Source: an uncultured Draconibacterium sp. | GTDB lineage: Bacteria; Bacteroidota; Bacteroidia; Bacteroidales; Prolixibacteraceae | NCBI RefSeq assembly: GCF_963677155.1 | Contig: NZ_OY781884.1 | Location: 1,100,001-1,164,000 of the forward strand | Direction of reading: 5' to 3' | DNA: 64,000 nt | Shown: piece after piece, positions 58,292 to 64,000 of the stretch | How positions within the stretch are numbered: the stretch's first letter is position 1 | Layout: every line of letters begins with the position of its first letter | Position numbers and translations under genes: made by a program | Notes under the pieces: generated by a model | The model's database searches: none | What the model saw: only the letters and a program-made list of their open reading frames with translations | What the model was told of the DNA's origin: nothing

Positions 58292-59410
58292 ATGAAGCAA
58301 CTAACAACTATAATAATCCTGATTTTGACTTCGATTGGTTTGCAAGCCCAAACGATTGATACATTTCTTTTGCAATATCCGATTTCTAAATATGATACGG
58401 TTGTTCACAAACGAATAATTGAAAAATTGGATAAAAACAATTTGATTCATGTCCAAGATTATTATCCAAACGGACAGGTTCAAATGGATGCAACTTACTC
58501 AAATTTCAATAAAAAGGTAAAAGAGGAACTTCAATGTAATTACCGAACAAATACAAAACAAGGAAATTACAAAGAGTGGTCAAAGAATGGACAGCTTATT
58601 TACGATGCCAAATATAAAAATGGACTAAGAGACGGATTAGCCGTTTCCTGGTACAACACTGGGATTATAGAATCTGAAAAAAACTGGAGTAATGGGCAAT
58701 TAAATGGTATTTGTAAATATTGGAATGAGAAAGGCAATTTAGAGTATGAAATAACATTCAAAAATGGCATTAATCAATCCCCGGAAACCGTTTTTTACAA
58801 ATACATTACTTATTTACCAGCCGATTATGCCAATGATTTATCTAAAGAATATCCTTTATTAATTTTTCTTCATGGAGGCTCTGCTCGTGGAAAAGATACA
58901 CTTGATTTATATAGTTCGGGACCATTTGACCAAATTTATAGAGGACGCAATTTCCCTTTTATAGTTGTTGCTCCACAATGTCCAAAACATTTACGCTGGT
59001 CGACTGAAAACTGGTTTGAAAATTTCTATTCTGACTTGATAAAAAAATATAGGATTGATACAAACAGAGTTTATTTAACAGGAGCTAGTCTTGGTGGTTC
59101 TGGAACCTGGTATCTCGCAACAAAATATCCTGACAAATTTACTGCAATTGCCCCAATGAGTGGTTTCACCAGACACATGGATTATATTTCTGAAAATATT
59201 GAAAATTTAAAAAACATTCCTATTTGGGCTTTTCATGGAGAATCAGACAATGTTGTTCCCGTTAAAGAAACAGATTATTTGATAACCAAACTATCCGAAA
59301 TAAATAACCAAATCAAATATACAAGAGAAAAAGATGTTGGTCATTCGATTCATTGGTTAGTATATCCTGAGACTGAAATATATGATTGGTTTTTAAAACA
59401 TGAAAAATGA
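58292..59410 (+). CDS. Cassette-borne esterase with MORN repeats
   Basis: 372 residues. The signal peptide MKQLTTIIILILTSIGLQAQ is followed by MORN_2-type repeats (about 45-160, e.g. GNYKEWSKNGQLIYDAKY). An alpha/beta hydrolase domain comes next, with nucleophile S266 in TGASLGGSGTW, D319 in GESDNVVP and H351 in VGHSIH. The oxyanion region is LIFLHGGSARG. It is exported and likely hydrolyses an ester or peptide at the surface. It starts only 8 bases after attC-like site 3, so no own promoter fits outside that site. Confidence 0.85.
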   Translation: MKQLTTIIILILTSIGLQAQTIDTFLLQYPISKYDTVVHKRIIEKLDKNNLIHVQDYYPNGQVQMDATYSNFNKKVKEELQCNYRTNTKQGNYKEWSKNGQLIYDAKYKNGLRDGLAVSWYNTGIIESEKNWSNGQLNGICKYWNEKGNLEYEITFKNGINQSPETVFYKYITYLPADYANDLSKEYPLLIFLHGGSARGKDTLDLYSSGPFDQIYRGRNFPFIVVAPQCPKHLRWSTENWFENFYSDLIKKYRIDTNRVYLTGASLGGSGTWYLATKYPDKFTAIAPMSGFTRHMDYISENIENLKNIPIWAFHGESDNVVPVKETDYLITKLSEINNQIKYTREKDVGHSIHWLVYPETEIYDWFLKHEK

Positions 59411-59422
59411 AATAAAAATAAC

Positions 59423-59559
59423 GGGCTATAACAAATTGTATATGGCAGGCGGGGGACTTAGCGGTCTGACAAGTCAGACCTTGCGCCCACTTTCCTGCGG
59501 GTCTGACAGGATTTCTCTTCGAAATCCCGCCCGACCACATACAAGTGACCGTTAACGCC
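59423..59559 (+). repeat. attC-like site 4
   Basis: It opens GGGCTATAAC, the reverse complement of the bases at the end of site 3, and ends GTTAACGCC. The interior is nearly identical to sites 1 and 5, including GGTCTGACAAGTCAGACC. Two strand-reversed frames through sites 4 and 5 produce similar false protein sequence, showing the repeat identity. Confidence 0.87.
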
Positions 59560-59589
59560 AAGGTTAAAAATGCAGACAAACTAAAACAT

Positions 59590-60381
59590 ATGAAAGAACT
59601 TCAAAATCCTGACAGTAAAGAAGTCATTCTGTTATTAAAAGAAACAGGATTAGCTGCGACGAGTATTGAACAGGGACTAAATGCTTTGAGAAAAGCAAAT
59701 TTCAGTAACAAGAAACTATATTACCAAGCTTTTTTTCTATTAAGTATTGGCATTGAGAGAATTTTAAAATTAATTGTCATTGTAAATAATCTGGTTACAA
59801 AAGACAGATTTCCTGAAAATAATGAGCTTAAAAATTATGGTCATGATATAATTGACTTATTCAAAAAAGTGACTAAGGAAATTAGACCAAATGAGGACTT
59901 TTTAAATCAAGATGAAATTTATCTTCCAATTTTAAATTTCCTTTCATACTTTGCAAAAGGAAGTAGATATTATAACTTGGATACATTAAGTGGAAAAAAT
60001 GGGAGAAAAGACCCACTGCACGAATGGAATAAAATCCAAATTTATATAAAAGGCAAACATTGCAAAGTAAAGCTCTCTGCTTTCGAAATTCATATTATTG
60101 AAAGTTTAGAGAAAAACGCTATTATACATTTTCATAGTGAGAGTGACACTCCAATTATAACAGGTACAGAATATTTTGTGGAGAGTAAAGTCGCAAATCA
60201 AGTACAAGGATTTTCAGTTTTATATTTTTATAAAATCATTGACTATTTGATTACAATTCTTGTTAAACGTTCAAGTGAGAAAAGAATGCTACCGGAATAT
60301 CAGGAATTCTTTCGGTTATTTAATAATAGGTCAATGACAGATGCTGACATAAAAAAGAAAAAAGATTGGAGCAGACTATAA
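59590..60381 (+). CDS. Cassette protein of unknown function, HEPN-like character
   Basis: About 263 residues from the ATG at 59590; the longer frame from 59545 starts inside attC-like site 4. It is mostly helical. The segment LYYQAFFLLSIGIERILKLIVIV followed by LKNYGHDIIDLFKKV resembles HEPN-type helical proteins with a GHD motif. No RX4-6H motif is certain. A nucleic-acid or toxin role is only a possibility. No partner gene shares the cassette. Confidence 0.6.
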   Translation: MKELQNPDSKEVILLLKETGLAATSIEQGLNALRKANFSNKKLYYQAFFLLSIGIERILKLIVIVNNLVTKDRFPENNELKNYGHDIIDLFKKVTKEIRPNEDFLNQDEIYLPILNFLSYFAKGSRYYNLDTLSGKNGRKDPLHEWNKIQIYIKGKHCKVKLSAFEIHIIESLEKNAIIHFHSESDTPIITGTEYFVESKVANQVQGFSVLYFYKIIDYLITILVKRSSEKRMLPEYQEFFRLFNNRSMTDADIKKKKDWSRL

Positions 60382-60394
60382 TAAATAAAACCCA

Positions 60395-60531
60395 GGCGTT
60401 AACAAATTGTATATGGCAGGCGGGGGTTTCAGCGGTCTGACAAGTCAGACCTTGCGCCCACTTTCCTGCAGGTCTGACACGATTTCTTCCAGAAATCCCG
60501 CCCGACCACATACAAGTGACCGTTCTACGCC
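60395..60531 (+). repeat. attC-like site 5
   Basis: It opens GGCGTTAAC, exactly the reverse complement of GTTAACGCC at the end of site 4, and ends GTTCTACGCC. The interior matches sites 1 and 4. Confidence 0.87.
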
Positions 60532-60554
60532 ATTTAACGCAAACCGAAACATAG

Positions 60555-61844
60555 ATGAAAATTGAAGGAAAACTTTTAGATAAATTAACTGCAGCTGGAA
60601 TTGACATTGAAGAAGTGGAAAGAGAATCTGATTTTAATGGAGAAAAAGAAATAACCAAATATCAGATAGCAAAATTTCCACGAGCTAGAGATTTTGTACC
60701 AATTAGATTTAATGATAGAATCGAAGAAAAAATACTTCTTGAGAGCGATTTTGAGAACTTTAAATTTATTAAAGACTATGAAGCTATTTGGTCCCCAAAA
60801 CTAAAGACAATTGAATGTGAAATTACTCCAGTTACTAGGCATATGGCTCCTTCAAGTTTTTTACTAAGAAGACTTGGTAGATTATTTAATGATGACGATA
60901 CGGAACAGGAAGAAAACGCTAGATATGAATTGGATAAAGCTGAAAATGGCATTACTGTTTCAATTGGTAGTGCAAGTATTGATTATGCAATTTTATCATT
61001 TTCCAAGGACAGAATGCCAAGATTTGAATATGCACGTAGAAGACCAACTTTGCGAATTGAAAATATTGAGGTAGCCACACACGATAAAGCTAAAAGTCTA
61101 TTAGAGAAGATTGGTAATTCAATATTGTTCAAGTTGGATTTATCTTCAAATATGGGGTTTAAACTAGCTGAAGACCGCGATATACGTCGAGCCTATTTCA
61201 GAAGAAGAAAAGAACAGACGGAATTAGATAAAGCATTTCCAACCTATGAGTATGATAGTGAACCGATGTCTTTATACTGGTATGCCAAATCAGCTGTTGA
61301 GATGCCTTTGCTACAATTCTTAGCTTTGTATCAAATTTTAGAGTTTTATTTTCCTATTTTTTCTAATAAAAATGCACATAGTACAATTAAAAATATCATA
61401 AAAGACCCTCGTTTTAATCCGAATAAAGATTCCGATATAACCAAAATTATATCAACATTAAACATTAATAAGAATCAACTAGGATTCGGTTCTGAATTAG
61501 AACAATTGAAATCGACAATTCAGGATTGTTTAACTTCTGAAGAGTTACGCGAGCATATTGAAAGTGACGATGAAATGATTGAGTTTTTTAAAGGGAAAAA
61601 AGCTAAAGGATTATCTTCAAAAATTATAAATGTCTCTAATAACTCCTCAGACATATTGAATGAAGTATCAGAGAGAATTTATGAAATCAGATGTAGAGTT
61701 GTCCACACAAAATCTTCTGACAAGAATTATGAACTATTGGTTCCTTCATCTCCAGAATTGAAACATTTAATTTTTGACATCTCAATATTGGAAATGATTG
61801 CAAAGAAAGTTTTAATAGCAACGAGCAGATTGATGAAAATATAA
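60555..61844 (+). CDS. HEPN-domain cassette protein
   Basis: 429 residues. The C-terminal helical domain contains RCRVVH (R379-x4-H384), the catalytic RX4-6H motif of HEPN ribonucleases. It lies between EVSERIYEIRCR and a terminal helix (IFDISILEMIAKKVLIATSRL). The N-terminal ~200 residues are mixed alpha/beta with no recognised family. The layout resembles ApeA-type HEPN proteins, which block phage, but this is an analogy. It is the sole gene of its cassette, starting 23 bases after site 5. Confidence 0.72.
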   Translation: MKIEGKLLDKLTAAGIDIEEVERESDFNGEKEITKYQIAKFPRARDFVPIRFNDRIEEKILLESDFENFKFIKDYEAIWSPKLKTIECEITPVTRHMAPSSFLLRRLGRLFNDDDTEQEENARYELDKAENGITVSIGSASIDYAILSFSKDRMPRFEYARRRPTLRIENIEVATHDKAKSLLEKIGNSILFKLDLSSNMGFKLAEDRDIRRAYFRRRKEQTELDKAFPTYEYDSEPMSLYWYAKSAVEMPLLQFLALYQILEFYFPIFSNKNAHSTIKNIIKDPRFNPNKDSDITKIISTLNINKNQLGFGSELEQLKSTIQDCLTSEELREHIESDDEMIEFFKGKKAKGLSSKIINVSNNSSDILNEVSERIYEIRCRVVHTKSSDKNYELLVPSSPELKHLIFDISILEMIAKKVLIATSRLMKI

Positions 61845-61854
61845 AAAAAACGGC

Positions 61855-61986
61855 GTAGAACAATGTATATAGCAAATAGGCGTAACAGTAGTAAATTCAA
61901 CAGTTGTAGCCCGCTCCAACTTCATCTCGGTTTGATAGGTTTGAAGCACGCAATCGCCTACTTGCCATATACTTACCGTTAGCGGT
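61855..61986 (+). repeat. attC-like site 6
   Basis: It opens GGCGTAGAAC, the exact partner of GTTCTACGCC at the end of site 5, and ends GTTAGCGGT. GTATATAGCAAATAGGCG pairs with CGCCTACTTGCCATATAC. It is 132 bases and belongs to a second interior type shared with site 8. Confidence 0.85.
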
Positions 61987-62004
61987 AATTGTGAGAAAAC
62001 AAAA

Positions 62005-62529
62005 ATGAACGTATCAGAATCCATAAAACAATTTTATAAAACTCGGAATGCTTCTGAGCAATACTGCATTGACATCTTATCAGACATTTTTGAGAGGATT
62101 GATTCAGAAAAATTAATGACAGGAGAAAATCATTCTCATATTTCAAATGGTTCAATATTGGAGATTGTACTTCAACATAATTCTGACACTGACAGAATAA
62201 TTGTTTTTCTGTTTCAAGACTTGTTTATTGAGATACAATTCAATTCTTCCTTTCGGACTTATTACTTTTCTGACTTAATAAATAACAACGAAATAAGAGA
62301 GATATTTATAGAATTAATTTTCAAAATTCTCCGAGGCGACTTTAAAACTACCGAGTATTATTTAAATGATACTTTGACAAAATATTCTTACATCTGGGAC
62401 GATGAATATTTGCCAGAAAAAACTCATTATTTAAAAGCTTTTGGGAGAATCAGAGAAAAGTTCACAGGACAAAAAAGATATAAAATTGTAGAGAAAAAAG
62501 CTGAATCATTTTTAGTGGATGACAAATAA
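62005..62529 (+). CDS. Cassette protein of unknown function
   Basis: 174 residues, cytoplasmic, beginning MNVSESIKQFYKTRN. The first part is acidic, with NGSILEIVLQHNSDTDRIIVFLFQDLFIEIQF as a predicted beta meander. The second part is helical. It is not recognised as any family. The stop lies 9 bases before attC-like site 7, and no partner gene shares the cassette. Confidence 0.62.
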   Translation: MNVSESIKQFYKTRNASEQYCIDILSDIFERIDSEKLMTGENHSHISNGSILEIVLQHNSDTDRIIVFLFQDLFIEIQFNSSFRTYYFSDLINNNEIREIFIELIFKILRGDFKTTEYYLNDTLTKYSYIWDDEYLPEKTHYLKAFGRIREKFTGQKRYKIVEKKAESFLVDDK

Positions 62530-62538
62530 AAACAACAT

Positions 62539-62675
62539 ACCGCTAACACAGTACATATTGCAGGGCGGGGTTCGGTGGTACGCCAACTGCGGATTCTCGT
62601 TTCGCAGTTCCGTGTCCTTCGGACAGGAACGCTCTCCGAAATCCGCCCCGACAACATGTACCAACCGTTGGCGTG
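62539..62675 (+). repeat. attC-like site 7
   Basis: It opens ACCGCTAAC, the exact partner of GTTAGCGGT at the end of site 6, and ends GTTGGCGTG. GTACATATTG pairs with CAACATGTAC with an unpaired base before GGGCGG. An inner hairpin is GTCCTTCGGAC. It is 137 bases. Confidence 0.85.
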
Positions 62676-62691
62676 CATTTAAAACAACACT

Positions 62692-63180
62692 ATGAAACAC
62701 TTGAAAACATTTGAAGAATTTATTGAAGAACTTAATGAGTCAGCTTCAAAGTCAAATCAATTGACCGAAAAATACCGAATGCAAAAACTTGCCGGTATTC
62801 CAATTGATAATTTAAAAGGTAAATACTGCATTTTAATATCTGTTGGAGAATCTGAAGGAAAATCCCTAATAACCGAACACGAACAGTATCAAGGTTTTCT
62901 AAAAACTACAAATCGGTACGTTCAACACCCAGAAAATCCTGATATTCCGGTACAAGCTCATTATCATATTTATCCGAGTAAAGGAAAGAAAGAAATATAT
63001 GCAGTAAATATGGACGGTACAGCACATCATAAGAAAAACAGGGGGTACGAAGTCCCTAAAAAAGAAGCAGATGAACTACGAAAGATGGGGGTTGAAATAC
63101 CCGATGACAGAATAATTGAAAATAGAGAAATTGATTTTTTAGGATTTGAATTGGACCAAGTATTACTTCTAATTGAATAA
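62692..63180 (+). CDS. Small cassette protein of unknown function
   Basis: 162 residues. A helical N-terminus (LKTFEEFIEELNES) is followed by a compact domain with AHYHIYPSKGKKEIYAVNMDGTAHHKKNRGYEV, with several His that could bind metal. The end is acidic. The function is unknown. It shares a cassette with the EEP-family gene 9 bases downstream, so the two may act together. Confidence 0.62.
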   Translation: MKHLKTFEEFIEELNESASKSNQLTEKYRMQKLAGIPIDNLKGKYCILISVGESEGKSLITEHEQYQGFLKTTNRYVQHPENPDIPVQAHYHIYPSKGKKEIYAVNMDGTAHHKKNRGYEVPKKEADELRKMGVEIPDDRIIENREIDFLGFELDQVLLLIE

Positions 63181-63189
63181 TAACACAAA

Positions 63190-63900
63190 ATGAAGATTGT
63201 AACTTGGAATTGTAATGGAGCATTTAGAAAGAAGTTTGAATATATTTCGGACTTCAATGCTGACATTTACATTATCCAAGAATGTGAAAATCCAGCCTTG
63301 TCTCGACACCCAAAATATCAAGAATGGGCTGAAAACTACATTTGGATTGGCGACACCAAAAACAAAGGACTTGCGATTTTTGCTAAAAGGGGAATTGAAT
63401 TAAAAAAACTCGATTGGTCAAATAAGTTCAAAGACCATTCTGTAAAATACTTTTTACCTTGTAAAATAAATCAGGACTTTGACTTACTTGCTGTTTGGAC
63501 ACACAGAAACAATTCTCCGAATTTCGGATACATTGGACAATTGTGGAAATATTTACAAGTCAATAAAGACAAACTGAATACCACAATTATCGCAGGAGAT
63601 TTTAATAGTAATACAATTTGGGACGAATGGGACAGGTGGTGGAATCATTCAGACGTAGTGAATGAATTAAAGGAAATTGGAATAGAAAGTCTTTACCACG
63701 AATTTACAGGAGAACAGCAAGGAAAAGAGACGAATCCGACATTGTATTTTCAACGAAAAGTTGAAAGACCTTATCATATTGACTATGTTTTTGGTGCTAA
63801 AAAGTTCTCTAACCGACTAAAGAAAATTGAAGTCGGACAAGCAGATAAATGGTTGGAAATAAGCGACCATATGCCAATTTTGTGTGAGATTGACGACTAA
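63190..63900 (+). CDS. Endonuclease/exonuclease/phosphatase family protein
   Basis: 236 residues without a signal peptide. Motifs of the EEP family are complete: TWNCNG (N7), IQECE (E31), GDFNSN, a YHIDYVF segment and ISDHMPI near the end. The fold is a two-metal hydrolase acting on DNA, RNA, inositol phosphates or lipids; a nuclease is plausible. It is the second gene in the cassette, just before attC-like site 8. Confidence 0.87.
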   Translation: MKIVTWNCNGAFRKKFEYISDFNADIYIIQECENPALSRHPKYQEWAENYIWIGDTKNKGLAIFAKRGIELKKLDWSNKFKDHSVKYFLPCKINQDFDLLAVWTHRNNSPNFGYIGQLWKYLQVNKDKLNTTIIAGDFNSNTIWDEWDRWWNHSDVVNELKEIGIESLYHEFTGEQQGKETNPTLYFQRKVERPYHIDYVFGAKKFSNRLKKIEVGQADKWLEISDHMPILCEIDD

Positions 63901-63914
63901 AAAATAAAAAACGA

Positions 63915-64000
63915 CACGCCAACAATGTATAAAAATAATAGCCGAAATAGTTGTAGATTCAAGTGGTGTAGCCCGCTTCAACTTTCTTGTAACTTGGCAG
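63915..64000 (+). repeat. attC-like site 8 (truncated by window edge)
   Basis: It opens CACGCCAAC, the exact partner of GTTGGCGTG at the end of site 7. The following 70 bases resemble site 6 (AACAATGTATA, GTAGCCCGCT, CAACTT). The right half lies outside the window, showing that the array continues. Confidence 0.82.

Larger units (their letters stand above)
51037..64000 (+). mobile_element. Integron-like gene cassette array (continues past window edge)
   Basis: Seven complete and one truncated attC-like site divide the region into cassettes with all cargo genes on the plus strand. The complete sites are 132-137 bp. Each begins near xxxTAAC or GAAC and ends with CGTT plus variable bases. In every cassette except one, the variable bases after GTT at the upstream junction are the reverse complement of the bases before AAC at the start of its own attC-like site (8 to 10 bases): 51036/51754, 51882/52544, 58275/59423, 59551/60395, 60522/61855, 61978/62539, 62667/63915. 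This is what circular integron cassettes produce. The exception contains an IS element. Genes in the array look more A+T rich than the core. Confidence 0.85.

Noticed and set aside
51754-60531. Near-identical repeats spaced by unique sequence, considered as a CRISPR array
   Set aside because: Repeats are about 137 bp, spacers are 0.65-1.3 kb and contain genes, and no cas gene is present.
59313-60658. Two minus-strand ORFs with shared text such as AGKWAQGLTCQT
   Set aside because: The shared residues come from antisense translation of the identical attC-like sites 4 and 5, not from a gene family.
49812-64000. Prophage or conjugative element
   Set aside because: There are no phage structural, replication, relaxase or conjugation genes. 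The recombinase and site layout fit a cassette array better.
1-64000. tRNA and rRNA genes
   Set aside because: I scanned intergenic spaces for tRNA-like T-loop and acceptor patterns and found none convincing. A covariance search would be needed to exclude them.

Overview
The window looks like a chromosome segment from a marine or gut-type Bacteroidota, most like Marinilabiliales/Prolixibacteraceae relatives. The evidence is the SusC/SusD pair with STN domain, the FecR and ECF sigma regulators, a type IX secretion sorting domain on a subtilase, promoters of the Bacteroidota form TTTG-N19-21-TAnnTTTG, and weak use of Shine-Dalgarno sequences. No rRNA, tRNA or CRISPR array was found.

Left part (1-10.3 kb, minus strand): an ECF sigma factor, a FecR anti-sigma factor, SusC, SusD, a DUF4843-like lipoprotein, a PKD-like lipoprotein and a truncated secreted protein. 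They form one nutrient-uptake locus under its own cell-surface signalling. Next (10.6-13.2 kb) is a TPP riboswitch with a terminator-type expression platform in front of a TonB-dependent receptor, presumably for thiamin or a precursor.

Middle part (13.3-49.5 kb) is mostly conserved core: a chorismatase-like protein, a tight operon of subtilase, xseA, xseB, DUF2007 and deoC, then dnaK, panB, an RluA-type pseudouridine synthase, cdd, a large PAS hybrid histidine kinase, a LysM glucosaminidase, an ECF sigma factor with a membrane partner, tyrS, a Wzz/O-antigen ligase pair, fmt, cvpA, a GH3-type acyl-adenylating protein, a deoxynucleoside kinase, an adenosine kinase-like protein and a GH3-family beta-glucosidase. 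It also holds a decayed MntA-type nucleotidyltransferase and several palindromic intergenic repeats.

Right part (49.8-64 kb) is the most interesting. A tyrosine recombinase gene is followed, 88 bp after its stop, by an array of gene cassettes separated by seven complete and one truncated attC-like site of about 132-137 bp. In six of the seven cassette units with both ends visible, the first 9-10 bases after the upstream crossover G are the reverse complement of the bases that open the cassette's own attC-like site. This is the signature of integron cassettes that circularise through a folded single-stranded attC. The recombinase appears to lack the insertion that defines classical IntI, carries an extra N-terminal domain of about 90 residues, and is transcribed toward the array rather than away from it. 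I infer an integron-like system of Bacteroidota driven by a Xer-like recombinase. Cassette cargo includes a three-gene module with two phospholipase D-like proteins (a candidate defence system), a HEPN protein, an esterase, an endonuclease/exonuclease/phosphatase protein and several unknowns. An IS481-type element sits in one cassette, and the mismatched ends of that unit suggest it is a fusion of two former cassettes. The array runs off the right edge.
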